Positions 1-13,060 of a stretch of DNA of 64,000 bases are shown piece by piece. How positions within the stretch are numbered: position 1 is the first letter of the stretch; each line of letters opens with the position of its first letter. The notes beneath the pieces are model-generated. The model had not been told where the DNA came from. It saw only the letters and a program-made list of their open reading frames with translations, and did no database searches. Made by a program: the position numbers and the translations under genes. The DNA comes from Cristatella mucedo (lineage: Eukaryota; Bryozoa; Phylactolaemata; Cristatellidae), in assembly GCA_009760855.2 (NCBI GenBank), contig WPIO01000009.1, positions 8,331,001-8,395,000 of the forward strand, given 5' to 3'.

Positions 1-616
1 CGGCGCCCGGGTAATGAGGCGTAGACGTACTCGGCATCGAAGAGCCTCCGACGGCGTCCGCGAGTCACGGGGTCAACGGTAAAGTAAAGGGGCCCCGCGA
101 CTCGCGACGCTTTAGCGCCCACCTTCGTGAAGTGGTGCTCGCCAGTCTGCATTCGGCCGATTAGCGGCGCTGCCCAGCCCGCTGGCGGTTCAGACACGAC
201 GCAACGCAACGCAGCAGCTCGCGGACGATTTCGCGAACCGCGTTTCGCTCGACGCCACTCGAGAATCGCAGTGGCGCGCCAGTTCCGGCTGCGAGCCGTG
301 CGTACCGCCCGCGCTGCATCGTGGACTCGCGCACGCGGCACAGTGGCGAGTTCGCTCGGCTCGATGCTCAGCAGTCCGAAAACTGTCGGAGCGCGCGCGG
401 TGGCGCAGCGATCGACGGACTGACGCGACCGGCTCGCCGTCCATCGCTGCGCGCCGCGTATCCGCGCTCGGCGCGTCCCTCTGGCGCTCGACTGTCCGCA
501 GCCCGCGAAGGATTGACACCTTGCCGCGGAGAGACGGTGCGACTAAGACGCGCCGCCGCCTCGCCGCGAGCGCTCGTCGCCGAAACGCGCGGTCGGGGCG
601 GCGCGGCCGTCGCCGC
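1..616. other. GC-rich sequence downstream of SOBP
   Basis: On the SOBP strand this is the expected 3' UTR. It is very GC- and CpG-rich, with overlapping open frames on both strands but no recognisable protein motif and no canonical polyadenylation signal. Confidence 0.5.
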
Positions 617-1870
617 CTAGCGCGGCGACGCCTTCAGGTAGAAGGGCAGCGGTATCGGGATAGGGATCGGTACCGGTATGGGCACCATTACGGGATACGG
701 CACAAGGGTGAGCGACGCCGGAACGTCGAACGGCCCGACCTTGCGCTCGCCGAGGGCGTCGTGGCAGCCGCCGCCGCCGCCGCTCTTGAACTGCGGCGGC
801 TGCGCGGCGTGGCAGCAGCAGTGGCAGCCAACCGGACGCTCGGCGGCCACCGACTGGCACGTCGCTGAGCCATCGCTGAGCGGCGACGGCGTCGCTGCCG
901 CGGCAACGGCGGCGCCGTCGCTCGCCGACCGCCTCCGTCCGCCAGCGCGATGCGTCGCCGGCAAGAGGCGCGCACGATCGCCGGGCGCCTCGGCGACAGC
1001 GGCTTGGCGCGAGCCGCCGGCGTCTTCGGCGGCGCGAGCAATCGGAGCGGTCGCCTCGCGGCGCTCGCGAAGTCGCTCCGCCTCCGCCTCGTCGGAGACG
1101 GAGGTGCGGTCGTCGCGCGGACCACCGTCCTTGCTGTCGAAGAGCCTCTTTGAAGCCACCGCCGCCGACAGCGGCGCAGCGGCGCCGTCCGCGCGGCGGC
1201 TCTTTGCCGCCGCCGGCGGCGGGTGCTGCCCTTCGACCTCGCTCAGCGACTTCCTTTTGACAGCGGTGGCGCAGGCAGCTGGTCTGTCGGCTTCCCGCCC
1301 CTGCTCGCCGGGCGCCGCAGTCGCCGGCTCGCGAGTCGGCTGCAGGGCGGCTGCAGGCGGCGGCAGGCGCCGCTGCCGCCGCCGCTGCTGCTGCTCATGC
1401 AGTGCGGCTCCAGGCACGACGCCGTCAAGATGGCCGTTGGCGTGTGGCGGCGCCGCCGCCGCTGGTGCTCGGTGTGCCGCTCGGTGAGGGTCAGCAGCCG
1501 TAGAGCCGGCGCCGTGAAGAGTCGACCGCTCGGCGCTGACCAGTCGCCGCCGCGACGGCAGCGCCGGCGCATCTAGCGGCGACGGCGGCGGCGGCGGCTG
1601 CTGCTGGGACCACAGCTCGGGAGTGACGACGATTCGGCGGCCCTTACCGCTCGCCGCCGCCGCCGCCGCCGCCGCTGCGGACAGAGCTCTGGTGCCGCTT
1701 TCCTCCTCCTCCATCTTGCGCAGCTGCTCCATCGTCTCGGAGCAGAAGACGTCCATCTTGTAGCGATTGACACACGGCTCACCGCAGAAGCGAAGCGGCA
1801 GCTCGGAGCCGGCCGCCGTCGCGTCCGACACGGCGAGCTGCGCCGGTCGTGCGCCGCACCACTCGCATGC
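617..1870 (-). CDS. SOBP: SOBP (sine oculis-binding protein) homologue, last coding exon
   Basis: The exon opens after a good acceptor (pyrimidine-rich stretch ending CCCAG, AG at 1871-1872) and runs 417 codons to a TAG at 617-619. Its first residues form an FCS-type zinc finger, Cys2, Cys5, Cys29 and Cys33 (ACEWCG...RFCGEPC), followed by NRYKMDVFCSET, which matches the second FCS finger of vertebrate SOBP (NQYKMDIF...ET). A VVTPELW motif follows, like the SOBP LTPDSW segment. The middle is low-complexity (Ala, Pro, Arg, Gln). Near the end comes LVPYPVMVPIPVPIPIPIP, the hallmark SOBP Pro-Ile/Val tract. Family knowledge: SOBP is a nuclear cofactor that binds Six/sine oculis proteins and is needed for inner-ear development in mice. 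Oddity: the protein stops about 10 residues after the tract, whereas vertebrate SOBP continues for several hundred. Upstream exons (N-terminal region and first FCS finger) were not found in the window. No AATAAA lies within 1-616, so the 3' UTR may extend beyond the window. Confidence 0.88.
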   Translation of the reverse strand, partial: ACEWCGARPAQLAVSDATAAGSELPLRFCGEPCVNRYKMDVFCSETMEQLRKMEEEESGTRALSAAAAAAAAASGKGRRIVVTPELWSQQQPPPPPSPLDAPALPSRRRLVSAERSTLHGAGSTAADPHRAAHRAPAAAAPPHANGHLDGVVPGAALHEQQQRRRQRRLPPPAAALQPTREPATAAPGEQGREADRPAACATAVKRKSLSEVEGQHPPPAAAKSRRADGAAAPLSAAVASKRLFDSKDGGPRDDRTSVSDEAEAERLRERREATAPIARAAEDAGGSRQAAVAEAPGDRARLLPATHRAGGRRRSASDGAAVAAAATPSPLSDGSATCQSVAAERPVGCHCCCHAAQPPQFKSGGGGGCHDALGERKVGPFDVPASLTLVPYPVMVPIPVPIPIPIPLPFYLKASPR

Positions 1871-4800
1871 CTGGGAGGAGAGAAACGCGCGGCGCTCGCC
1901 GAGTGGCGCTTCTGCCGCAATTCGACCAGCCGACCGGCGCAGGCAAAACGAGCCACGGCGCCGGTCGCACACTCGGCGCTCCAGCTGGTCCAGCATGCGC
2001 TTGAGCCAGCTGCTGCTGCTGCGGCGGCGGCGGCGGCGGCTGCTGTGTCATCGGCGGCGGCGCTTGAACCAGCTGCGGGAGTGGCGCCGCTGCCTAGACG
2101 GTGAAGGCAGGACGGACGCACGAGCGTCAGTCGGATGCCGTCGCCGCCGAGTTGAAACAGCGGTCCCGATCGCCGCCGGCGAGTGCGGCCGCCCGCAGCG
2201 TCGACTTCACTGGCGGCGATCGCGGGAGCGCGCGATCTCGAACGTGCGACTTCGCGAAATCGACATCGCGGCCTTGACCCCACATGCGACCTCGGAAATG
2301 TAACCTTGACCTTGCGCGACATCCGCCTCGTGACCTCGGTGAGCTCAGAAGCGCGAACTCGAGAGAGTGCGAACTGCCGGCCACGAACCTCGCTGCCCGT
2401 CGGCTGCGGCGGCCGACTCCGACAGATTCGCACCCCGTCGGCAGCGTCGGGCTCTTGAGCGAAGCGTTGTCCAAAGTGGGCGCTCGGGCGCCGACTCGCA
2501 TGCGTCGAGAACGTGGACTCGCTGTCGCCGCCGCTCGTCGCTCCTCCGTCGCTAAGGAGCTGATCGGCGCCTCGAGACCTCGAGATCGCCCTCGCCACCC
2601 GGAGATCGACTCCGTGCAAATGCGCCGCCGCCGGTGGCTCCTGCATCGCTCTCCGGATCGCTCGCTCTCCGACCCACCCAGTGGCGACGAGGTCCGTCGT
2701 CAGTGGAGACGACGCTTCCGACGACTCGCTGTCACAGCACATCACGCTTCTGTCATCTGCTAGCGGCAGAATCAAAGGGCAACCTGACGACAGACGGCGG
2801 GGGGAGGCGCGCGCGTAGGAAGCGTTTCTCAAATTAGGGCGAGTAATGAATCTTCGCGCTCGCGGTGGTGTGCGTGCCCGCGCGCATTGCCGAACTCGCT
2901 TGCGCCGCTGCGCATGCGCGCGAGGATGGACGGGCTGCCCGCTTACGCGTTGAACTAATGCTCTCGCTGCGCCGCGCTCGCGCCACGCGACCGCCACGCC
3001 ACAGCTACCGCATCCTTAACGCACCCCGACAAAGTTGTTCCGCCCGGGTAGGTCGTTACAAAAGCTACGTCGTGCGCGCAGCGGCTTTAGGTTCATCCAT
3101 CCGGGTCCGTCGACGTGGCGCCACTTTCACCTGCGCCTCATCGGTGACCCGCGAACGGTTCGCGAGTCGCCGATGGAGTTCTCGTTTTCTTTTCTCTCCC
3201 GGCCCGCCCTCCTCTGCCGCGTCCTACACTTGCCGCGAGCCCGCCCACACCAGCGGCGCCGACCGCCGACTCGGCCTGGAGTAGAGCCCGAGGCGACCAC
3301 CGCAGCGCCGCCACGTCCGCGGCCTTCTGTGCTGCCGTAATCGCAGCCGTTGGATCAGGCGCTCTCACAATAGTCGGGGCCGACGACGCAACCGACGTCG
3401 ACGGACTATCACGAGTAGGACTCCAATATGCCAAAAATTTCAGACAACATTTGTGCTCGTCCATATCGTCAGCACGCCTGGGCACGGATGGAGAAACTAC
3501 GCAGCACAGAACGCTGTCCCCGCTGCTCACAGCGAGCAGTCGTTTTCCTGCTGTCCTCCTTCGTGTATCTTGCTCGCAGCTAAAGTGCGCTTCGCACGCA
3601 TCGCCCACGCTTCATGGTCCCCGCTGCAAAAATGCTACTATAGTCTTCGGTTTTTTCCCCTAGTTCCGTGAATTTTTCTCGTCAACAATAATAACTATCG
3701 GTACGATGATAAAAGCGTTCATGGCCGAACTCGCGGCGGCGGTGGCCGCAGTGCATGTGCTGACCGGCTGGCTGGTGGCTTGCAGCTCGAATTAATGATT
3801 AATGGCCGGGTGCCCCGGTTTCACCACGCAATCGCCGTGGCACCGCAGCGTACGTAACAGTAAGCTCGGTCAGTGCGTCGGTCATCACTATCGGGAGTCG
3901 AATTTTCTCCACCCCTTTGGATATCCAGAAGACTGTCACCGGTCAATTAAAAAAAATCTATTTGAAGGTTTTATTATAAAAATCCTAGCTGATTAAACGG
4001 CCTCTTTTTTATAGCGGCAGAAGAGCCTTCATGGCTATCACCACCGCTTGCAGTGGCGATAAAGGATCGCTCACCGCAGGAATCAAACCCACGACCTCGG
4101 GTCCGAGGTCGTGTAAAGCAACCGCCTTACCTAGTGAGCCATCACGGCTCACCATATCCTGCACCCGGCTTTCGGAAAGTTTGAGAATGACTTGGCAGTT
4201 ACCTTGTAGGCCCAACTGCGTACCCAATCTTCGACCACAACAGGACCTAACAGGTGTGTGTGCCGCTGAGTTATAGCGTACGGGTGCGTATGGAGTACCG
4301 TACCCGTCCGCTGCATGCGGCTTCCACGTTAGCTAGCTACTACGACACTTCGCTCCTACTTCCTTGGCCATTGCTAGTACTAGCGCAATACTGATGATGA
4401 GTTGGACTTTCGCTTGAAAAGTAAACAAGTAAACGGTTGCTGTGTGAACAGCTTCGTCGTTTCTATAATGGGAGACGCAGCTTAGTGGATGTAGAGCTGA
4501 TCACTCCAAAGAACCTGCTACAGGGCTTCGGGCTGGCAGTGAGTTTCCGAGCAATGCTATTCAGCATCTTTATTGGCTCTCCTAGATTTCTCGGCAGCAG
4601 TGGTCTCATGATCATGATCGTGGTCTCAGTGGTCTTTGACCACCAAACACTCTCGGAGCGCCCATCGACACGCATAGGTATCGATGGCACAGCCCTGAAC
4701 TGAATCGGTTCCTCTTTTAGTGAGAGATGTACTAGGACACGTAGGCTACTGCCCTACTTCCCTTTATTCAGCACTCCCGACCCGTGCTCTTAATCGTCTG

Positions 4801-5412
4801 CAGCTGCTGACGCAACATCCTGCAGCTCTTCCGGCGGTCCCTCGGCGCCGGCGCAGCTGCGACGCCGCAACACTTCCGTCTCAGCATCGCTGGCTACCTT
4901 TCGAGCATCGAACGGACTTGGAGATTCAAGAGCGCACGATAGACGCATCGCGGCATCGTCCGCTCAGCGCCCACGAGCCCCGCCCCTCGCCTCTCCGCCG
5001 GGCTGGAGGGGCTGCCGTTTGTCCAGCAGAATATCAGCGTCAATCGCTGAGCGAACGCCCACTGCTGGGCAGACGCCATCGCGAGACCGAGTCCAGGAAG
5101 CGCGTAAGTAAAGTTAGAATAAGGATGATAATGACAATACCGATAATAAAAAATGCTAGTGGCACTGAGACATTCGCATTGTGCCCTAAGGCGTAACAAA
5201 CGGTGCGGCAGTTTAGCGCCGGAACTCGACGCGAACTAACTTCTCAAAAAAGCCAAGCTCAGCCTCTAGCGACGATGCCTCACCTGACGCGCTGACGAGA
5301 CGCTCAGGTCGCGACGAGCCGAGGCGCGCGCACCTCGGCTCGTCTGTTTGCGCTCGATGGCTCGCGACGTGAGCTCGGAGAAAGAAGAAGAGCTGGCGGA
5401 CACCGTGGCTTC
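1871..5412. other. GC-rich, probably SOBP intron; no gene recognised except a SINE
   Basis: Sequence immediately 5' of the SOBP acceptor. Long open frames on both strands (for example a minus-strand frame across 1573-2997) are Arg/Ala/Ser-rich and look like composition effects. A CTG/CGG trinucleotide run lies at about 2009-2045. Only the SINE-B copy near 3981-4150 is identifiable. I looked for the first SOBP zinc finger and the N-terminal exon on the minus strand and did not see them. Confidence 0.45.
3981..4150 (-). mobile_element. SINE-B copy (tRNA-derived)
   Basis: Reverse complement starts AGCCGTGATGGC, continues with an A-box-like TAGGTAAGGCGGTTGC and a B-box-like GGTTTGATTCCTGC, then a body ending GAGGCCGTTTAATCAGCTAG. 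About 90% like the copy at 18556-18724. Confidence 0.8.
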
Positions 5413-5555
5413 CGCTCTCCTCCTCTTCTCTCTCTACCTCTCGTCACGCTCTCTCTCGCTCTCGCTCTCTCTCGTCGCTCTCTCTCGCTCTTTCTCTGTC
5501 TCGTCGCTCTCTCTCTCTCTCTTTCTCTTTCAATCTCTCTCTCATCGCTCTCTCT

Positions 5556-5624
<69 letters not shown>

Positions 5625-5708
5625 CGCTCGCTTTTTCTCTCTCTCTCCCTCTCTTTTCCTCTCTTTCTCTCCCTCGCTCTCTCTCTCTCCCTCTTTGTCT
5701 ATCTCTCG

Positions 5709-5748
<40 letters not shown>

Positions 5749-5781
5749 GCTCTCTCTCTCTCCCTCTTTGTCTATCTCTCG

Positions 5782-5837
<56 letters not shown>

Positions 5838-5852
5838 TTTGTCTATCTCTCG

Positions 5853-5898
<46 letters not shown>

Positions 5899-6063
5899 TC
5901 TCTCTCTCTCTCTCCCTCTTTATCTATCTCTCGTCTCTCTCCCTCTCTCTCACTGTCCCTCTCTCTTTCGCTCTTTCTCTTTCCCCCTCTCGCTTCCTCT
6001 CTCTCTCTCTCTCTCTCTCTCCCTCTCTTTCTCTCCCCCTCTCTCTCTCTCTCTCTTTCACTA
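5413..6063 (+). repeat. Long (CT)n tract with embedded minisatellite
   Basis: About 650 bp of mostly CT dinucleotides. A unit containing CCCTCTTTGTCTATCTCTCG recurs at about 5689, 5762, 5833 and 5913, so the tract has a 71-80 bp higher-order period. The Ser/Leu-rich open frames through it are not genes. Confidence 0.95.
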
Positions 6064-6369
6064 TTGTAGTTCGATTGCATGCTGGCTGGTACCGCTCCTT
6101 TCCGAAACAGCTGTTGGGAGCATCATCGAGAGGGGCTTGTGCACAGCTGTGGTCCGCTTCTAATGAGGCGTCGACACAGGCCAATAACCGGCTGGTGAAC
6201 AGATGGTGAATTCACCATCGGGGTCGGCCAAGGGACAACCGGAGTCGAGGAGAAGAGACTCGTGTGAGAAGGGGCGAAGGCAGTCGTGCGTCTTGCGGCT
6301 CCGTGCCTTGTGCAATAAACCGTTGGCGTTGTCCATCGGCTGGCTCTCTGATGCGCGAACCAAACTACA

Positions 6370-6548
<179 letters not shown>

Positions 6549-6689
6549 TACGGACGCATCTCGCCTCTCTCGTCGCTCTCTCTGCTGGTTACATTAACGA
6601 AAAGCTAAGCGCGAGCTGACCGGCACAAGAAACTGTGGGCCACTCGAAGCAGGAAATTGAAGGATTTCGCTCCCCGACGCCCGGGTTCG

Positions 6690-6855
6690 GCACAGCGGTT
6701 AATTAAGATGCTAACCTAGTTAGGACAATCGAGGTCAGGGTCATTTGATTTCGCGACCGAGGTCTTGGGCTCGAGCCCTGGTGCATATTTGAAGCGCCCG
6801 AGCAAAGATTAAGTTCTCTTCTGGCGCTGTGCAAACGAATTACACGTATTATAAT
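6690..6855 (+). mobile_element. SINE-A copy
   Basis: tRNA-like head (AGGTCTTGGGCTCGAGCCC around 6764-6780 is the B-box arm) followed by the shared tail: TTTGAAGCGCCCGAGCAAAG, then TTCTCTTCTGGCGCTGTGCA, then an A/T-rich end. Confidence 0.75.
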
Positions 6856-7852
6856 TACACGTATTATATTATAATTCGTTTATTTATTTCCCTGCGGCAA
6901 TCGCGACTCATCCGGCTCCCTTTGGCCGAGTGACGCCGCCCCTTCGCACAGTGGATGAGAAACGTCCGCAGCATCCGGCGGTCGGGCTTTAATTTCGCAG
7001 CGCCGCCCTGGTGCTTGAGAGCTCGCGCTTTGTCTTCCGGACGTCGCACTCGCGATCGCTACGAGGCGCCGACCGGACGTACGAGCAGACCTCGTTCTTT
7101 TCGAAGGCGGCCAAGAGCTGGAGGGCCTGCGCGGCCAGGCACCGACCTGCCGGGTCGGTCTCGCAGCGCTGCACCGGCGCTCAGCTTTGCGGCACCTGAA
7201 TTGCATTGCATTTGCCGTGCATTCCGATGGACTAGCGCTGGCTGCGGGAATAGCGAAGTCAGGCATTCCGGAGCGAGCTAATACACCTCTCCAAGTCGGG
7301 CGAGCTGGGGCGGGGCCGCGGATGTCTGCTGTAGCAATGTCGCGAAGCTGTCCGTAAGGAGCTGACCGATAGCCGCTGCCGCCTGACCGCCGCCGCGGCG
7401 CCGGGCGCATCCGCTGCGCTAGCGGGGGCGGGCGCGTCGGCAGCTGCGCGCTCGGCCTCTACCACCTGCACGCTCGCTCAGAACCCTTCCCCCCTGCCCG
7501 CCAGCGCTCCGTTCAAAGTTTTGCTGTCTTAAACTAAGGACGGCGTCACATTCAGCCTTCTCCCGACGTCAGCGCTGGCCAGCGCTGACGCCGCTCGAGA
7601 TGACCGAGCGAGTACCGAGGTCCGCGACAGAGACCGGAAGACTCTGCACGGACGCTAGCCAGTCGCCCCGCCCAGGCGCCGCTGCCGCAGCAGTCAATTT
7701 GCGCCCGTGAAAGCCGGAGCGCCGCGGCGGCGACCGACCGCGGCGGCGGCGGCAGCGACAGAACGAGCCCGCCACCGCAGCGGGTGGCGGACAGCCAGCT
7801 CGTGGAGCGTTCGGCGTGAGGGTGACGGTCCGCGCGGCGATTCATCGTAGCA

Positions 7853-7945
7853 AATGTAAAGTGCCTAGAAAGAGATTGAGCTCTATCGTGAGGGCGCTAT
7901 ATCAAATGCGTAAGTATTATTATTCTTATCATTACTACTATCGCG
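7853..7945 (+). mobile_element. LINE-A 3' end fragment
   Basis: Carries the conserved LINE-A terminus (CAAATGTAAAGTGCCTAGAA, then GAGGGCGCTATATCAAATG) and ends in an ATT-rich tail. Confidence 0.75.
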
Positions 7946-10771
7946 CCTCTCCAGCTTTCGTGCTGCTGACAAGGTCAAGGTCTGGCCACGCTTAGCTAGA
8001 CCGCAGGGCTGCAGCAGTGGCGCGGCTCCCCGCAAGGGCGACGAGGGATCGTATCGAGAGCTCAAGCCGCGAGCCGCCGTGCGGTACGGCGCCCGGTCGA
8101 CGAGTGACGAAGTCTGCGCGCGGAAAGGGCAAGGGCCGTTGCCGGAAATCGAGCGAGCGAGCGAGCGTGCTTAACGGCCTCCGGACCTAACGAATCCGCC
8201 ACCGCCGTCTTCCGCAGCGTTAGCTCGTTCGCAGCTTCCAGCGGATGTGGCGGAGAGCGACCGTCCTGCCGACAGAAAACGACCAGTTTCGGCTGGCGCG
8301 AACTTCTCGACGGATCTCTCAGTCGACGTTCCAGAGGTGGCCTCCCGGTCGTCGAACCGACGGATGGAGCTTTTCGGCGGACGCGGCTCGCGCGCGCGCG
8401 CAAAGACTACTCGGGCTGCGGTAACTGACTTACAAACAGGCGGCACACTCTCCGCTAGAGTCTGCCAGCTGCAATTACATAGTTCGTCTTGAAAAAAGTT
8501 GATGGGCAATTACGCAGGCGAGGCAACCGGCCCTGAGCGCGCTTTGCCCTTTGAATGCCGCGGAATCACTCGGCGGCGGCTTGCGCGGCGGTGGCAGCGG
8601 ACGGCTTGCGGCGGCGAACCGCGAGAAAGGCACCCGCTACCTACCCGCAGTTTGTAGTTTCGGAGGCGATTGATAGCCGGTCCGGCTTCTTTTGCGCGCG
8701 CGCGGCGCAGGCGCGCTCAGCCGCGAAAGCCGCGGGCCGGCGCGAGCGATCCGACGCCGCGGCCGATCCGGCGGCGGCGTCGGGTTACCGCTCGCGACCG
8801 CACGCATCGGCGGGCGCTCCGGCGCCACGCCACGAGCATGTGAAACGGCGCCGTCGCCTTCCGCCGCGTCGGTCTCGCTGGCTCGACGCGCGACTCGACC
8901 CGGTCTCGAGCGCGGCGGCTGGCAAGCTGGCCGAGAATGAAGCGGCAGCGGCGGCGGGCGTCCAGAGCGGTGCCGGGCGCTCGGCTGCTGCTGCTGCTGC
9001 TGCTGCTACTGCGGGGTTTCAAGAGGAAGTGTGGCCGCTCGGAGCAACTGCCAGGACCGCATGAGACGTTCATCCAACCAATGAACTTGATATGTACTTG
9101 ATATATCTACTTAAGATGTGCATCCCCCGACCGAATCTTTGCTCGGCGTTCATTACTTATTAAAATATCGCTCCTCACCTCAGGGACGCTTTCATTTTCT
9201 AGCAGCCTTCGCTAATCGGGCCGTCGACAGCGAGTCCGTTTGTATGCAAACAAGTTCACGTAAAAGTCGGCCAAAAACCGGGGTACATCCGGTGGTGAAT
9301 ATCTGCTAAGGACACGCTGTCTAATGCATCCCATAAATAATTTTGATATAAAATAAAAATAGTTTGTTTGCATTGCGCCCTAAAAGAACATATAGTTAGT
9401 AACATGCACTCAATCATGCACATTTGCGAACGTCAGGCAAACGGGAACAAGAAAGAAACGTCCACTGGGGCCAAGGGAGAACTGAGCAGAGCACGTACTC
9501 TGTAGCTGAGACTTATAAGATGCAAGGGCATCGCATGTAATGACTGAAGCCGGAAGCGATTCTTGAGTTTTCGGTGCTGAAGGTAGCTGTAGGTAACGGA
9601 AGGCGAGCATACGAGCTGAGCGCTCGATCCCCGGAAGACTTCAATTTCACGCGAAGGACGGCAAAATTACTTTTGCCCGCGAGTTTTTATAGCATAATGC
9701 GAATCTAGCTATAATCGTATGACTTCTCTTCAGGAATATTTTTATCATTATTATTATTAGATTATGATAACGCTATCTTTACTCGCATATACAAGTATTT
9801 ATTCGGTGCATTATAATAATAATAATTTAATATTAATAACACGTTTGATAAATCCGCCGTCATTGCGAACATTCAGTGCAATAACAACGATATCATTATT
9901 AATGCCAGTAATAAGAATGTCTTTTTTATAGCTCTCAAAGAGTAGCAAATCCAAGCGCTTTGCAACTCGCTTCAAGAACAGCAATAAACAAGAGCTGACG
10001 ATGCGACAAGGCGTCTTGCTTAGACAAGCGTACAAAAGCACGCTAGAGTACACAGCGCCACCGATTGGAAGGATCTCTGACAAGCAGCATGCACTTAATC
10101 AAACGCGAGTAATTTGGAGAAGTACTGAGGGGGAAAAGACGAGTTAAGTGGAGCGCCGCTATGCAAGAGTGAATCGCTTTGGCTCGAAGTCGCGTCGTGC
10201 AGTTATGCAGGCACGAAAGTGCACAAGAGAGAACAACTCCCTGGGACGATGCAAAGGCTGCGACGAACAGGCACGCGCTTAGCTTAGCTTCTTTGTGAAC
10301 GTCGTCAAATCGGAAGGCGATGCCGTGTAAGTCTGTAGCTAATTTCAGGCCACGGAAGCGCGCAGCAGCGGCGGCAGAAGCGGCGGCGGCGCTGAGAGCG
10401 GACTCCTCGGTTCAGTGAGCCCGCATTCTGTTTTTGGAGCGAGCCGCCGGCGCAGCGGCTTCGTCGCAAGAACGCCGGCCTCGGCGGCGGGCGAATGGCT
10501 AGCGTGGCGAAAGCCGCCGAGGATCGCGATCGAGTCGCGCTAGAGAGACTATTGAGACTGGCAATGCTATTCAATCGACGTTGACATCTCGACGATCTCA
10601 AATGACGATCATCAATCGACATTGACACGGAGAGCGACCTACGCGACGCAGCGCCACGCGCCGGGCAGCTCTCGCGCAGCAGCAGGACGACGCGCTGCGG
10701 CGGCGGCGGCTTGAAGCGCGTCCGCACTGCGCCCTCCGTGCTTTCTCTGAGCGAACGACCGGCCTCGCTGC

Positions 10772-10802
10772 GTCGCGTAGGTCCGGCTCGGACCTACGCG
10801 AC
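10772..10802. repeat. Perfect GC-rich inverted repeat
   Basis: Two 14-bp arms (10772-10785, GTCGCGTAGGTCCG, and 10789-10802) around a 3-nt loop. Confidence 0.8.
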
Positions 10803-13060
10803 TGCGTCGCACGCGCCGATAACGATGGGCCGCGCGGAGGCGCCACGCCTCGCGCTTACGAAGCAGCAGCAGCTTCCGCGGCAAACGAGGCGCTCGCGAA
10901 CGCAATGCGCGACGCTCGGACGACTCGGACGCTCGGCGCCGCCGCTCGTCCTCAAGAAATCTCGAGACGCTCAGCGCGCGCGCTGTCCTCCTGCTTCGCG
11001 ACGCAACGGCGACTGAGGCGGCTGCGGCGGTGCCACTGGCGGCGGCTTCTCGCGCTACTTCTCGGCGCTACTTCTCCACGCTTAAATTAGGCGCGCACCA
11101 CGGCGGCGTCAGCGGGCGCCTGGAGCACCGAACGCGAGCAAATCAGCTAACGCTAACGTGCTTTCGTGCGTCGTCGCCAGACGCCCGATCTGCGTCCTGT
11201 CAAAGCGAGCGCGGCGCATGCGCACCGCCGTCGTTGACGGCATCGCGTCGGCCGCTCAGCGCTACCCGCGCTATCGAGCCGAGAGCGCGGCGCCAAAAGC
11301 GCGCTCCACCCAGGCGTCGCAGGGCGCGCGCGCGCGCCGCGCGAGGCCGCGGGCGAGGAGCGGTCAATTAAGAAAGCGGCGCAATTCAATCTTCTGCGGC
11401 TCAGAGACGCTAGCGCACCATCTGGCGTTATCGTTCGTAATGTCATGCGCCGGCACATGGCGGAAATGGGTCGGATTCTAGCTTTGACCTATCCAATTCT
11501 GGCCGCGGCCAGCTCGAGTGACCCGCGACCATTAAAAGCGATACTGCAATCCTAGTCAGCGCCGGTGGCGCCGCAGATACATCAGCTCGCCGTCACGTGC
11601 CTGAGCCGAGTCAGGTGTCTCTCGCGAGCGGCGTCCTTGAGCGGTCTGACACGTTGGCGACCTCGTCCAGCCGGCCCAGGCCAGCCCGCCGGCGGTGCGA
11701 GTAGACGCGCCCGGTCTACTCGCGCGCCCGCCCGCCCGCGTCACTAGCTCGCGCGCAAGGCGCAAGCCCCGTCGCACGCGGCAGCAGCAGGCCGGAGCTG
11801 CGGACTGCCGAGCGACGCGACGCGACGCGTCACGGTGCTCTGGCACGAGACTCACCGGAAGACGACAGATCGCTCAGCGACGTCGACTCGGCCGTCGAAG
11901 CGCAGCCTCCGTCGGCGGCTGCGCCTGCGACTTGGCAGCGGCGGCGGCCGCTGCCGCCACCACCGCGTCGAAACTGCGGCGGAGGCGGCGCGGCGAGAGC
12001 GTTGCCCTGCAGAGTGACGGAACGAGTTGTGCCCGCGGCACAGCGAGTTGTGCACGAGTTGTGCACGCGGCTTCGTCATCGCTTCAGCGCGCCCCCGCGA
12101 AACGGCGGCCGGCTGACTGGCCGCCGCTGCGCGGGGGGGGGGCGCGCTGCCGCCAGGCCGCTCCGTTCCCGCCGTAGCTGTACTCACCCGCCGAAAGTCT
12201 TCGCACTGAGCCATCTTCGCTCGCGGGCTAGCGCCCCTCGCGGGCCGCCTGTTTTGAGCTGCGGCGGTGGCACCGGCGGCTACGCAGCGCGGCTGTGCCT
12301 GCATTTGGCACTCCGAGCGGCGGCGTCGGCGGCGTCGGAGGTAGATGCGGCTGAGGCGGCTTCGTTTCGGTCTAAATAAGTCGCTCCCCCGGTCGAGAGC
12401 TCGGGTTAGTATTCTTCGAATCAATCCCATTGTTACCCGATATCTAGTTTAGGGTTTCAAGTGGCTCGAGAGTCATTCGATATTCATTGCACTCAGCTGC
12501 GCCGCGAGTAATACGATCCCCACCCTTATTGCGCTTGTGATTTGCCGAACGCCGACGCGGCTCTGGCGGCCGCGCCGGCGCCGCGTTTTGGATTGCCGGC
12601 CGCGTGTGCCTCGGCTGGAACGCGGACGATAAATGACCGGCAGGCATTACACTAGCGGCTGCTCTTCCGGCGAAGTGATTGCAGAATGGCCGCCATTACG
12701 CGGGATTCGCTGCGGCCGCCGAAGCTGGCAAAGCGGCCGCAGCGGCACACGACTTCAACAGCCGCTCGCCCCGCCTCGCCCCGCCCCGTCCCAACCCTCG
12801 CTCAAAGTGGGGCCCCTGTGTCAACGGCAGTCGACAGACGCCCAACGGGGGGAGGGTGAGGGCGGTGGCGGCGGCGCGCGTCGCCGGCGTCCGTCTCGGC
12901 GCAGCCTGTCGTCTATTTCTGTCCTCGCGGCGCTTCGAATCGGCGAAGGCCGAATGAGGAGGCTACGCGAACGACGAAGTTCTCGCGTAAAAGTGCGACA
13001 ACTTCGTCGCGGCACTGACGTGGCTCCTCGAATCAATCCTGATGCAACCTGGCGCAAGTC

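Larger units (their letters stand above)
6900..13050. other. CpG-rich, repeat-poor region with no identifiable gene
   Basis: Over 6 kb of GC- and CpG-rich DNA with many overlapping Arg/Ala-rich open frames in all six frames. None carries a recognisable domain. Apart from one LINE-A 3' end near 7853-7945 and a doubtful LINE tail near 9365-9400 I see no transposons. It could hold SOBP promoter or 5' exons (SOBP is transcribed leftwards from this side), but no exon can be assigned. 9070-10300 is AT-richer and also empty. Confidence 0.4.

Noticed and set aside
1573-2997. 474-residue minus-strand open frame overlapping the SOBP exon
   Set aside because: A different frame from the SOBP frame, without motifs. 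Arg/Ala/Ser-rich as expected from GC-rich DNA. The SOBP frame carries the zinc finger and PIPIPIP tract.
5348-6163. 271-residue open frame on the plus strand
   Set aside because: Almost entirely (CT)n translated as Ser/Leu.
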